Shown here: piece by piece, positions 17,588 to 26,615 of the stretch | Position numbering within the stretch: the stretch's first letter is position 1 | Layout of the letters: each line of letters opens with the position of its first letter | Assembly: GCA_041399085.1 (NCBI GenBank) | Contig: JAWKTM010000046.1 | Coordinates: forward strand, 1 to 56,550 | Direction: 5' to 3' | DNA length: 56,550 nt | DNA from: JAWKTM01 sp041399085 | Lineage (GTDB): Bacteria; Planctomycetota; Planctomycetia; Pirellulales; Pirellulaceae | Translations under genes and position numbers: made by a program | Notes under the pieces: model-generated | Told to the model about the DNA's origin: nothing | Database searches by the model: none | Seen by the model: the letters and a program-made list of their open reading frames with translations, nothing else

Positions 17588-19527
17588 ATGATTCGCACCA
17601 CGTTGTCCGTCCTGATTCTGTTCGGAAGCCTGCTGCTGCTCGGCCTGTTGCTGGCCGAAAGCAAAGCGGAGTCCGCCGAGTCTGCCGCCGCGGTTGACCC
17701 GACCGAACAACTCGCCGCCGTTCGCCCACATCTCCCGCTTCGCCAACGACTTCGCGGCGTCGACTTTGTCGCGCCGGAACCGTCCGCCACGAGTCCCACG
17801 TCGCACAGCACGGCCAGCGTTCGCGAACCGGCCGCCGCGCCGGCCGCACGAATTGCTCGCGCCCAGCAAATGCCGAAACCGCTGCGAGACCCGGCCTATG
17901 TGCGAACCCTGAACGACTACGCAACTCACGCATCCGGCGATCAAGCGCAGGCCGGCGGCGAACAACCGGCCGCCGACACCGAAGTGCCAACGCGGATCGA
18001 CGAAGCCACTCGCGCCGAAGCCTATCTGATGTTCCAAAACTCGCTGCGAGACTTCGAGAACTTGCGGCGAAACCTGACCGATACCGAAACCGGCACGCCG
18101 GAAGAAACATCGGAAGCTAAGCCCGAACCCACGGCCAAAGCCAGCAGCTCGTCGATCTCCGACTCGAACGAATCAGAGTCACCGTCGGCGACGCCGGAGT
18201 CGGACGCGGCCGTGGAATCGAACGCGGCCAAGACCGAATCGCCTTCGGCCGAGCCCGCGGAGCTGAACGAGACGATCACGACGGAAATCACCGCCGAGGC
18301 GGAGCTGCCCGGCTTCGTCGAAATCAGTGTCGTCGACGATGGACAGCCCGAAGCCAACTCGGGCACGGACGTGGTGGAAGTCGACCCGGACGAGCCGCCG
18401 GCCTTGGGTGAAGAGCCCGACACCAGCGAGTTCCAGCCGCTCGAACCATCGGCTTCCGACGAGAAACAGCAGCAGGCAACGCCGCCGAACAAGACCGCCC
18501 CGCCCGTGGTCGTCGAGCCGCGCGTGATGCTGTCGCCCGAGATGTTGGAGCTGCGCGAGCGAGTGCGCGACGCGTTGGCCCAGCAGTTCGCCAATCCCGA
18601 AAGCGCCAACGAACGCAGCCCCTGGGGCATCATGCACGGCATGATCGCATTCGGCGTCGATTCCGAGATTCTGACCGGCAATCGCCGAGTGAACGCGGCC
18701 TCGTGGCTGTGCTGGAACGGCTCGTGCCGCGGCATGAAGCTGATGTATACGCGTCGCGGGCAGATCGAAGTCCGCCAAGGCCCGGGCTATCAGGGGCATC
18801 AAGGGCAACTGCTGGCGATTCTGGCTCAATGCCGCGTGCCGGTCGATTATCCGATGCAGGTGGACGGCAAGCATTTCACGATCGCCGACTTGGTCGAGTA
18901 TGAGAAGGGAAATTGCCAAGCGAAGACCGAGTTGACCTTCAACCTGATTGGCCTTTCGCATTATCTCGATACGGACGCGATTTGGCAGAACAGCCGAGGA
19001 CAACACTGGAACATGGAGCGGCTGATTCACGAAGAGCTGTCTCAGCCGATCGTCGGAGCGGCATGTGGCGGCACGCATCGCATGATGGGCTTCAGCTACT
19101 CGCTGCGAAAGCGAACCGACGCCGGCAAACCGGTCGTGGGCCAGTGGGCTCGGGCGAAGGAATTCGTGGACGACTATCACGCCTATACATTGTCGCTGCA
19201 GAATCCCGACGGCAGCTTCAGCACCGAATGGTTTGAACGCCGCGCGGCCGAGCCGTCGATCGAACGCCGCCTGCAAACCACCGGTCACATCCTGGAATGG
19301 ATGGTGTTCTCCTTGCCGAAGGAGGAACTGACCTCGCCGCGGATCGTGGCGGCGGTTGAATACCTTACGAATCTGATGTTGGAAAACCCGCGTCAAAAAT
19401 GGGAAGTCGGCCCGCGTGGTCCGCCATTCGTGCCCTCGCGTTGTACGACGAGCGTGTGTTTGGCGGCGAGTACGGCGAACGCGAAAAGCAACTGGCCGAA
19501 CGAGCCGCGAAGCTGCGTTTGCGGTAA
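17588..19527 (+). CDS. Secreted/anchored planctomycete protein with acidic linker and helical toroid-like domain
   Basis: The ATG at 17588 follows GGAGG and starts MIRTTLSVLILFGSLLLLGL, a signal peptide or N-terminal anchor. Residues about 30-340 are low-complexity, rich in Ala, Glu, Ser, Pro and Asp (a disordered acidic spacer). The C-terminal 300 residues are ordered and conserved-looking: WGIMHGMIAFGVDSEI, GPGYQGHQGQLLAILAQCRV, CGGTHRMMGFSYSL, NPDGSFSTEWF and LQTTGHILEWMVFSLP. The repeated GH.../DGSFS patterns resemble alpha/alpha-toroid (prenyltransferase/terpene-cyclase-like) repeats, but I assign no activity. The last 35 residues are in another frame: after GPRG near 19,420, shifting frame gives IRALALYDERVFGGEYGERE and the stop at 19527. 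It probably acts in the periplasm. Confidence 0.65.
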
Positions 19528-19559
19528 TTGCCGGCGCGGGAGAAACGGTTTACCATGCA

Positions 19560-19583
19560 GAGCCCCGCAGCCGCGCGGGGCTC
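19560..19583 (+). terminator. GC-rich hairpin after the secreted-protein gene
   Basis: A perfect 9-base stem (GAGCCCCGC with GCGGGGCTC) and a 6-base loop, 33 bases after the stop at 19527 and before the next gene. No T-run follows, so it may be a weak terminator or one more REP-like element; a nearby GTCTCCCG matches the repeat at the right edge of the window. Confidence 0.5.
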
Positions 19584-19623
19584 CGCGACGTCTCCCGCTC
19601 CGCTCATCCCGCCGCGCCGCCGC

Positions 19624-20556
19624 ATGCAGCCCCAGAAATTCACCAAGCAATTCGCCACAATTTACGACTTCGCGGTCAAGCTTAGCGATGCGGCCGACGC
19701 GGATGCCCTATTGGTCTTGCTCGACGGACCGACCGACTGGGATCGGTTGAAGAAAGGCGCGGGCGATGAGAAAATCATTGTCGCCGCCGACGTGGAAGAG
19801 GAACTGGCTGGAGCTCACGAAGAGGGCCTGGCCACCATCATTCTCAAGATGCCGGAAGCGCCGGTATTCGAGAAGCTAACGCAAGCCCTGCTGGAAAGCG
19901 TGGCCGACGATATCTTGTCGCCGAACGCCAACGTGGTCGCCGTCTACAGCAGCTTCGAGCCCGGCAAGATCGACTCGATCAGCTTCGTGCGGCTCGACGA
20001 ACACTTGGGCCGCCTCACCTCTCGCGACTTGCGGCAACTGGAAACCAGTGTGCCGCTGGATACGCTCCGCACGGTCGTTGATCTGGCGGTCGACATTGGC
20101 CGCGAAGGCCGCGAAGGCAAGCCTGTCGGCACAATGTTCGTGATCGGCGACACGCGCCGCGTGCTGGCTCATTGCCATTCCGGCGGCTTCGATGCCGTGA
20201 AGGGATACAAGCGGTCCGAACGCGACTTGACCGACCCGCGGGTTCGCGAAGGCATCAAGGAAATCGCCCAGATGGACGGCGCGTTCATCGTGTCGTCCGA
20301 CGCGGTCGTCGAACGCAGCGTGCAGATCGTCGACGCCTCGCACACCGAACTGACGCTCTCCAAGGGCCTCGGCACCCGCCACTGGGCCGCCGCCGCCATC
20401 ACCAAAACGACCAAGGCCATCGCCGTGGTCGTCAGCGAATCCAGCGGCACGGTGCGTCTATTCCAAAACGGCGAAGTGATCCTCCGCATCGAACCCTTCC
20501 GCCGCGCCATGAAGTGGAAAGACTTCGACAGCGAACTCCCCCCACAGCCAGAATAG
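19624..20556 (+). CDS. DisA_N (diadenylate cyclase)-domain protein
   Basis: A 310-residue protein; start ATG 19624 chosen because upstream in-frame codons cross the hairpin and look non-coding. Residues about 150-295 are a DisA_N/DAC domain: GTMFVIGDTRRVL, then QMDGAFIVSSDAVVERS (the DGA motif, Asp218-Ala220) and KGLGTRHWAAAAITKTTKAI (the RHR motif position), followed by SESSGTVRLFQNGEVILRIE. DAC enzymes make c-di-AMP from two ATP; DGA binds the metal and RHR the triphosphate. Here RHR is RHW (Arg252, His253, Trp254). The N-terminal 150 residues are a separate alpha/beta domain, not the membrane segment of CdaA nor the DNA-binding part of DisA. It is a likely soluble c-di-AMP synthase or nucleotide sensor. 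Confidence 0.8.
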   Translation: MQPQKFTKQFATIYDFAVKLSDAADADALLVLLDGPTDWDRLKKGAGDEKIIVAADVEEELAGAHEEGLATIILKMPEAPVFEKLTQALLESVADDILSPNANVVAVYSSFEPGKIDSISFVRLDEHLGRLTSRDLRQLETSVPLDTLRTVVDLAVDIGREGREGKPVGTMFVIGDTRRVLAHCHSGGFDAVKGYKRSERDLTDPRVREGIKEIAQMDGAFIVSSDAVVERSVQIVDASHTELTLSKGLGTRHWAAAAITKTTKAIAVVVSESSGTVRLFQNGEVILRIEPFRRAMKWKDFDSELPPQPE

Positions 20557-20779
20557 GGCGGGCGTTCGATGTCGGGTTCGTGAGTCGGCGCTAAGACACT
20601 TGTCCGAGTGACGTTCGAACTAGCATTCGCTACCAGGTTGGCGCCGAAGCAGCGTGGGTTGGCTGGCACGAGTTGATCTGGCGGTCGGGATTTGCACGAC
20701 GCGAAGTCATGCGGAGCGTTGAGTTTGATGGGTGCGTCGGACTCGCTTGGGCGGCTTTTCCGGCGATATCGGCAAACGC

Positions 20780-20809
20780 TTGACGTACCGCCTGGAAGCG
20801 GCGTACATT
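20780..20809 (+). promoter_or_regulatory. Candidate sigma-70 promoter before the Bax1-I operon
   Basis: TTGACG at 20780 and TACATT at 20804 with 18 bases between them, about 65 bases before the start codon at 20874. The only such pair noticed in the 317-base gap after the DisA_N gene; the rest of the gap has no gene. Confidence 0.5.
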
Positions 20810-20873
20810 TTGCTCAGTGGGGTCCGGCGATTCGGACGCCGTTTTCGGCTGTTTCTTCGGGAAAGGTATTTCG

Positions 20874-21623
20874 ATGAGCTTCGATCAGAATCCGTATCAG
20901 ACGCCTCAGGTTGGTTGGTCGCCCTATGCGGCAATGGCGGATGTCGATACCCGGACGGCCTTCATCCGGCGAACGTACACGCATTTGTTCGGCGCGGTGC
21001 TGGCTTTCATCGGGATCGAAGCGTTGATCTTCACGATGGTGCCCGACGACGCGTTGGCCAACATGGTGCGAGCGATCGGCGGCAGCCGGTTCGGTTGGTT
21101 GGTGGTGTTGGGCGGATTTATGTTCGTCAGCTACATCGCCAACAAGTGGGCCATGTCCTCGACATCGTTGTCCACGCAATATATGGGGTTGGGGATCTAT
21201 GTGATTGCCGAGGCACTGATCTTCGTGCCCATCTTATATGTGGCTTCGCGATTGATGAACGATCCGATGATTATCCCGATCGCGGGGTTGGTCACCGGGA
21301 TCGTGTTTATCGGATTGACGGCGATGGTGTTTATTACCCGAGCCGACTTTTCGTGGTTGGGGCGGTTCCTGTGGTTGGCCGGGATGGCGGCGATGGCTTT
21401 CATTGTGTTGGCCATCGTGTTTCAAGGCGGCCATTTGTTGGGGCTGGTGTTTTCGACCGCGATGGTCGCGTTGGCCGCTGGCTATATCCTGTACGACACG
21501 TCGAACGTGTTGCATCATTATCGGACCGACCAGCATGTGGCGGCGGCTTTGGCGCTGTTCGCTTCCGTGGCTCTGCTGTTCTGGTATGTGTTGCGAATTG
21601 TAATGTCGCTTAGCCGCGATTAG
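20874..21623 (+). CDS. Bax inhibitor-1 (BI-1/YccA) family membrane protein
   Basis: A 249-residue inner-membrane protein with about seven hydrophobic segments; ATG 20874 follows GGGAAAGG. MSFDQNPYQTPQ and FIRRTYTHLFGAVLAFIGIE fit the family N-terminus, and the C-terminal half has YILYDTSNVLHHYRTDQHVA and LALFASVALLFWYVLRI, the usual ILYDTS...ALxLYLDxxNLF-like end with the conserved Asp. Bacterial members (YccA, YetJ) interact with FtsH or conduct calcium in a pH-dependent way. It opens a tight same-strand run with DUF309, Lon-N and HAD genes (gaps 25, 34 and 49 bases), which suggests one transcript. Confidence 0.9.
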   Translation: MSFDQNPYQTPQVGWSPYAAMADVDTRTAFIRRTYTHLFGAVLAFIGIEALIFTMVPDDALANMVRAIGGSRFGWLVVLGGFMFVSYIANKWAMSSTSLSTQYMGLGIYVIAEALIFVPILYVASRLMNDPMIIPIAGLVTGIVFIGLTAMVFITRADFSWLGRFLWLAGMAAMAFIVLAIVFQGGHLLGLVFSTAMVALAAGYILYDTSNVLHHYRTDQHVAAALALFASVALLFWYVLRIVMSLSRD

Positions 21624-21648
21624 TGAAACGTGAGATTAGTGGACCGCG

Positions 21649-22041
21649 ATGACTGAGCCTGAATATGACCCTCGTTATTTGCAAGGTATCGAGCACTTTA
21701 ACGTGTGCGACTTCTTCGAGGCTCACGAGGTCTGGGAGGAACTGTGGACGGACTATCAAGGTCCGTCGCGGCGATTCTATCAGGGCTTGATTCAGATGGC
21801 CGTATGCCTGCATCATTTTGGCAACGGCAATACGCGGGGCGCTAAGAAGCTGTATCACGGTTGCCGATCTTATCTGGACGAGTATCGGCCGTTTCATGAA
21901 GGCTGTGACCTGGACAAGTTGCTGGGCGAGTTGGAGGCTTGTTGCGCGGAGATCGTGCAAAGCGACGAGGATTACCCGGACATCGAAATCGTGCCGGATT
22001 TGATCCCCGAGATTCATCTTCAGCCGCCGCCCGCGGAATAG
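21649..22041 (+). CDS. DUF309 domain protein
   Basis: A 130-residue all-helical protein. The DUF309 signature is clear: GIEHFNVCDFFEAHEVWEEL followed by YQGLIQMAVCLHHFGNGN, where the HExWE motif and the paired glutamine/histidine are the conserved residues. Family function is not established. It lies 25 bases after the Bax1-I gene. Confidence 0.88.
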   Translation: MTEPEYDPRYLQGIEHFNVCDFFEAHEVWEELWTDYQGPSRRFYQGLIQMAVCLHHFGNGNTRGAKKLYHGCRSYLDEYRPFHEGCDLDKLLGELEACCAEIVQSDEDYPDIEIVPDLIPEIHLQPPPAE

Positions 22042-22075
22042 CCGTCGGACTCGCCCAGCAGGAAGCCTTGATTGC

Positions 22076-22789
22076 ATGTCGGAGATTGTGGAATTCACTG
22101 ACTTTCCCGAGAAGTTCGCGGGGTGGGTTCCGCTGTTTCCGTTGCCAAACTTGGTGATGTTTCCGCACGTGATCCAGCCGCTGCGGATCTTCGAGCCGCG
22201 GTATCGCCAGATGTTGGAGGCGGCGCTGGAATCCGATCGCTTGTTAGCAATGGGACTATTGGCTTCGGGCTGGGAGAACGACTACGACGGGCAGCCGCCG
22301 ATCCATCCGGTCGTTTGTGTCGGGCATGTGATGACATCCATGCGAATGGAGGATGGGCAGTACAACATCATGCTGCAAGGCATCCGTCGGGGATTGCTGA
22401 AAGGCGAGCTGCCGCCAAATGACGAACGGTTGTTTCGCACGGTCGAGATCGAGTTGATCGACGACTACTATCCGCCGGACGGCACGCCGCAGCGGTCGGC
22501 ATTGCATGACAAGTTGATGGAGAGTTTTCGATCGGCGTTAAGCAACGCCCCGGCGGTTCAGGAGCAAATGCAGGACTTGCTGAGCCTGGAGCTAACACTC
22601 GGTATCCTGACTGACTTGGTCGCGTTCACGATGAACATCGACTTGGAGCTCAAGCAACAGCTCCTGTCGCAGCATAATGTGGATCGGCGAGCGATGTTGT
22701 TGATCGAGCGACTGCATCGACGCGAGGAAAAGTCCGCGGATCGCTCTTCGCCGCCCGGTGGTTTTCCGCCGCCATTCAGCTTGAATTAG
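22076..22789 (+). CDS. LON N-terminal (substrate-binding) domain protein
   Basis: A 237-residue protein that starts with the Lon N-terminal fold: VPLFPLPNLVMFPHVIQPLR and IFEPRYRQMLEAALESDRLL, then VCVGHVMTSMRMEDGQYNIM and LQGIRRGLL. It has no ATPase or protease domain, so it is a stand-alone Lon-N (PUA-like beta fold plus helical bundle), as in many bacteria, probably binding substrates or partners. The tail is Pro/Ser-rich. Third gene of the Bax1-I run. Confidence 0.88.
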   Translation: MSEIVEFTDFPEKFAGWVPLFPLPNLVMFPHVIQPLRIFEPRYRQMLEAALESDRLLAMGLLASGWENDYDGQPPIHPVVCVGHVMTSMRMEDGQYNIMLQGIRRGLLKGELPPNDERLFRTVEIELIDDYYPPDGTPQRSALHDKLMESFRSALSNAPAVQEQMQDLLSLELTLGILTDLVAFTMNIDLELKQQLLSQHNVDRRAMLLIERLHRREEKSADRSSPPGGFPPPFSLN

Positions 22790-22838
22790 GCCCGCCGTCG
22801 CCCTCGCCAACCAGCTTCATCGGGCCTAGAATCCCGGC

Positions 22839-23508
22839 ATGTTCGCCATCCTTTTTGACATCGACGGGACTTTAATCAACACGGGCGGCGCTGGCGGCAC
22901 GGCGCTGCTCAAGACTTTTTCGGAAGAGTTCGGCGTCGAGACGCCCGAGCGTGTGCCGTTCGCCGGACGCACGGATCGCGGCATCGCGGCCAACTTGTTT
23001 CGCATCCACGAGGTGCCCAACACGCCCGAAAACTGGGACCGACTGCGGTTGGGTTATCTGCGCGAGTTGGTCGTGCAATTGCCGTTGCATGAGGGACAGG
23101 TGCTGCCGGGCGTCGAGCAGGTGTTGGCCGCGCTGGCCGCTCGCGACGACGTGCATCTGGGGCTGTTGACTGGCAACGTTCGTGAAGGGGCGCCGGACGA
23201 AACTGGAGCATTATCGGCTGTTCCAGCATTTCTCGTTCGGCGGCTTCGGCGACTTGCACGCGGATCGCGACGACGTGGCTCGAGGGCGTTGCGAAAGCGA
23301 GCTCGTTGGACCAGCATTTTCACTGACGGCTTCGTGGGTTGTCGGCGACACGCCGCTGGACATCCGCTGTGCACGAGCCATCGGAGCTCGCGTGATCGCC
23401 GTCGGCACAGGCGGAGCATGCCAGGGACGATTGAAGCAGGCCGGACCCGATTTGTTGGTCGAGGATCTGAGCGACGCGACCGAAGTGCTAAGGCGCATGC
23501 TGTTGTGA
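22839..23508 (+). CDS. HAD-family phosphatase (frameshifted)
   Basis: The first frame gives FAILFDIDGTLINTGGAGG (motif I, DxDGT), a helical cap with VPFAGRTDRGIAANLFRIHE and motif II LGLLTGN; the second gives KLEHYRLFQHFSFGGFGD and motif IV VVGDTPLDIRCARAIGARVI. One extra G in a run of four near 23,185 explains the change, and the total length is 1 mod 3. It is phosphoglycolate-phosphatase-like; the substrate is unknown. The stretch between FGGFGD and VVGDTP fits the family poorly and may hide two more compensating indels. Last gene of the operon; convergent with cvpA. Confidence 0.75.
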
Positions 23509-23558
23509 GCCCAAGCTTGGCGGGTCATGGAGGCCGCCTCGCGTCGCTGTTACAGCCG

Positions 23559-24677
23559 CTAATTGAAACCACCAAACAGACGCCCGATGGTTTGATCGGC
23601 GAGTCTTCGGGCTCGTCGGTGTCGGACTGGGCACAGCGCTGACGACTTCGGCTGGCACCCGGCCTGATCGCCAGCCTCCGCCGCGATTTCTTCGGTGGAC
23701 GAGCCGGCGTCGGACTGGGACGCCGAATCGTTGTTGATGGAGTTGCCGTTGGTGGCGTCTTCCCGTGAAACGCGTTCCTCCGCGGGCACTGTGTCCGGCT
23801 GGGAATCGTCTCGCAGTCGTCCGAAGGCGCGCGTTGCGCGAGGCATCGTTGGCGGTGGCGTTAGCGCCGTGGGTTTGACTTCGGGAACGCCAAATACGGA
23901 CCGGAGCGATTGGATTGGATTGGCGGGCGGTTGCGACGGTTGTTTTTTGTTCGTCGCGAGTTGGCCGTTCGCGTTGCGGTCGATCAACTCTTCCAGTTCC
24001 GGCGCCTGACCGATCACCATTTCGTCGAGCTTTAGCTCCGAGAAGGCCGGCACTCGCGAGAACGGATCAACGGATTGAACCACCGGCAACAGGATGCTTT
24101 TTCTCGTGCCTTCGGCCACGGAGACCGTGTGTTGAGCCAGCAGCCGAGCCCGTGTGTTGCCAGTCGGCAGCTTGCCATCCTGCAGGCGCTCTCGCGCAAG
24201 CGGTTCGAAGTGCTGGGCGACGCACAACACGATGAGCACAATCAATGCGCCCTCGCCCGCGCCCACCAGCATGCCGAAAGTGCGGTTAAGGAGATCGACC
24301 ACCGGGTGATCCGAAAGCCATCGTCCAATGATTCGGGCCACCATGAGTATGAGCAGGATGATGGCCGCGCCGACGATTCGATTGAATACGCGTACGCTCG
24401 GCAGGTGGCTGGGGTCCAGCCAGTTGGCCAGCAAGGAATGCAAGACTCGCCCGCCCGTTGGCGCGATCGCCACGACTAAGATGAAACCGACGAACAGAGC
24501 CATCATCCGCACGATTCCGGCGCGATACCCGCCCCAAGCCACGAACGCCACCGTGGCCAAGCCGCCCATGACGACGAAGTCTTGCTTCGCCCAGAAATAG
24601 CACATCCCCAGAGCGATCAGGGCTAAGAACACGGCTCGAATCGGAAACGGTTTACGACTCGACTCTTCGGCTTGCAT
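23559..24677 (-). CDS. CvpA family membrane protein with long C-terminal tail
   Basis: The ATG at 24677 follows GAGGTG; longer in-frame starts upstream are not supported. About four membrane helices in the first 190 residues (AVFLALIALGMCYFWA, GYRAGIVRMMALFVGFILVV, GAAIILLILMVARIIGRWL, GEGALIVLIVLCVAQHF) match the CvpA/colicin V production fold. The last 170 residues are Pro/Ser/Asn-rich and poorly conserved, longer than in E. coli CvpA (162 residues total). CvpA affects envelope integrity and secretion of colicin V. Confidence 0.75.
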   Translation of the reverse strand: MQAEESSRKPFPIRAVFLALIALGMCYFWAKQDFVVMGGLATVAFVAWGGYRAGIVRMMALFVGFILVVAIAPTGGRVLHSLLANWLDPSHLPSVRVFNRIVGAAIILLILMVARIIGRWLSDHPVVDLLNRTFGMLVGAGEGALIVLIVLCVAQHFEPLARERLQDGKLPTGNTRARLLAQHTVSVAEGTRKSILLPVVQSVDPFSRVPAFSELKLDEMVIGQAPELEELIDRNANGQLATNKKQPSQPPANPIQSLRSVFGVPEVKPTALTPPPTMPRATRAFGRLRDDSQPDTVPAEERVSREDATNGNSINNDSASQSDAGSSTEEIAAEAGDQAGCQPKSSALCPVRHRRARRLADQTIGRLFGGFN

Positions 24678-24961
24678 AACACACCTCGCACATCCAATTC
24701 GTTTGACCATTAGTAACGTAGATCGTGCTTGGCGGTATTGTCGCTTTCGTCGCCGGTGTGATTGGCAAAATCCATTCGATCCGCACGCGACGGAATCGAA
24801 CATAGCGGCGTGGCGGGGTTGGCGCGACCAAGGGCCACTTTCGTGGCTCGCTTGATACGCATCTCGAACGCCAGTTGGCGAGTCGCCCCGCATGGGCAAC
24901 GTCGCGGCGCTCGGTTACGATTCCGGTAAGTCCTTGCTCTTCACCTGGAATTGTTACCCCG

Positions 24962-25390
24962 ATGCCCGAAGGCCGATTTCCGACGATCTTGTTTCGCAGC
25001 TTGCGTTTGCGGTGCCCGATGTGTGGGCGAGGCAAGCTGTTTCGGACTTGGTTTCGCATGCACTCGCACTGCGATGTGTGCGGCATCCGATTCGAGCGCG
25101 AGGGCGGCTTCTTCCTCGGCTCGATCTACTTCAATTACGGTCTGACAGCACTAATTGCCGCGATCGCCTACCCGATCCTGCTGTTCAATCGGATCGTCTC
25201 GAACCAAGTGGCGATGGCCGGCGTGCTGGCCTTCTCATTGATTTTCCCGATGCTGTTCTTTCCCCTGGCCCGCAGCTTGTGGCTAGGATTCGACCAGTTC
25301 TGGGATCCCCGCGACGTGGATCCGCTGGCCGCGCACACCGACACCATCGGAGAACGCACGGACGTTGAGCGATTCGGCCGAGGCGGCTAG
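24962..25390 (+). CDS. DUF983 family membrane protein
   Basis: A 142-residue protein with a zinc-ribbon-like N-terminus (CPMCGRGKLF, then HCDVCGIRFE) and two membrane helices (GLTALIAAIAYPILLF and VLAFSLIFPMLFFPLARSLW). This is the DUF983 arrangement, found in alphaproteobacteria and planctomycetes; function unknown. The start ATG 24962 gives the family-like PEGRFPTILFRSLRLRCPMC opening. Encoded divergently from cvpA across about 280 bases. Confidence 0.85.
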   Translation: MPEGRFPTILFRSLRLRCPMCGRGKLFRTWFRMHSHCDVCGIRFEREGGFFLGSIYFNYGLTALIAAIAYPILLFNRIVSNQVAMAGVLAFSLIFPMLFFPLARSLWLGFDQFWDPRDVDPLAAHTDTIGERTDVERFGRGG

Positions 25391-25470
25391 AATCCTCCGC
25401 TTTCAACAAACCCCGAAAACCGTGAATTCGCGAACGAATTCGCGTCCTGTCGAACCACGAGGAATGCGAG

Positions 25471-25924
25471 ATGGAACGTACGTTAGTGTTGCTCAAACCG
25501 GATTGTGTCCAGCGGCGGTTGATGGGCCAGGTGCTCCGGCCTTCGAGAACAAGGGCTTGAACGTGATCGCCATGAAAATGATACGCGTCACGCCGGACTT
25601 GGCCAAGCAGCATTATGCCGAACATGTCTCCAAGCCGTTCTATCCCGGCGGAAGAATTCTCACCGGCGGTCCGATCGTGGCGATGGTCGTGGAAGGGCTG
25701 AAGTGATCCGCGTGGTGCGCGAGATCACCAGGCGCGACCAGCGGTTTGAAGGCGCGACTGGCACGTTCGCAGCGACTTCCGGCAGCAGCCGCCAAATGAA
25801 TTTGGTGCATGCCAGCCGTCCCGAAGCTGCCGCCCGCGAAATCGGTTTGTACTTCCAAGCCGAAGAGATCTGCGAATACGAGCCGACGCTGACGCCTTGG
25901 ATGCGAGCTGGCGACGAGAGCTGA
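25471..25924 (+). pseudogene. ndk: Nucleoside diphosphate kinase (frameshifted)
   Basis: Read across frames the whole enzyme is present: MERTLVLLKPDCVQRRLMGQ, then FENKGLNVIAMKMIRVTPDL, HYAEHVSKPFYPG, TGGPIVAMVVEGL, VIRVVREIT, SSRQMNLVHAS (active-site histidine kept) and AAREIGLYFQAEEICEYEP. Ndk moves the gamma-phosphate from ATP to NDPs through a phosphohistidine. At least five single-base indels are needed (near 25,540, 25,648, 25,703, 25,730 and 25,800). Since ndk is highly conserved and every residue segment is intact, read errors are a better explanation than decay. Confidence 0.8.
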
Positions 25925-26052
25925 TTGAGCACCCGCTGCCGATCATGTTGCCACCTAAGTCTGTTAGCTTCGCCGAAGTCGATTGTATTCTGGCGAAGCC
26001 GGAAGGTTAGGTTTGTTCGCTTAGCATTCGCGACTGCATATCAACGGCGGCG

Positions 26053-26574
26053 TTAATCGTGCCATGTGCGCGCCGTAACGAGATTGCCGTCGAATGCCGA
26101 CTACGCGGTCGACGTATTCGGCGCCGCCCTGTCGAGCGTCGGGCACACTTGGCCACCGTCGTCACGGTTCGGCCCTGAATGCAAATCGGCGGCCGTCAAA
26201 ATCTCGATGCCGTGGCAGACACACGGGCGATCGGTTTCCGGCAGCGTGGATTTCGCCGCGTTACGCGCAACAAGTCCCTGATCGTATCGCAAGTACTCGA
26301 GGGCGCGTACGCCGGATGAACATCCTGCGGCATAGTCGTCGGCTTTCATATCACGGAACGCGACGGTGGCGCGAATATGATAGCCGGGGCGTTCCTGGGT
26401 GATGTCCCACGGCACGTCCGAGTTGGGCGGGATTTCGTGCAGCACAGTGTGATATAACCGAGCCTCGGGTCTGGCCGACCACTTCGTAGCCAGCCTCTTG
26501 CAAACGAAAGTAAGGATAAAACGTATCCGAGCGCTCGGTGGCGTCTCCCAGCGGCATCCCACAATCTTCGCCAT
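26053..26574 (-). pseudogene. DJ-1/PfpI family protein no. 2 (frameshifted)
   Basis: Pieces in order from ATG 26574: MAKIVG, MPLGDATERSDTFYPYFRLQ, EAGYEVV, YHTVLHEIPPNSDVPWDITQ, GYHIRATVAFRDMKADDYA, EYLRYDQGLV and CVCHGIEILTAAD with the nucleophile cysteine in its CHG elbow, ending VVIDGNLVTARTWHD. This is a different subgroup from the copy at 1774-2360. At least three frame changes. The gene is followed on the minus strand by a short AT-rich gap and then ndk. Confidence 0.7.
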
Positions 26575-26615
26575 AAACAACTCGTCTCCCAAACATCGTG
26601 AATGTCTTTGTTACT

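Noticed and set aside
18179..19396. Long minus-strand open frame opposite the secreted protein gene
   Set aside because: It is the reverse shadow of the GC-rich gene at 17588; His/Arg-rich composition and no family motifs.
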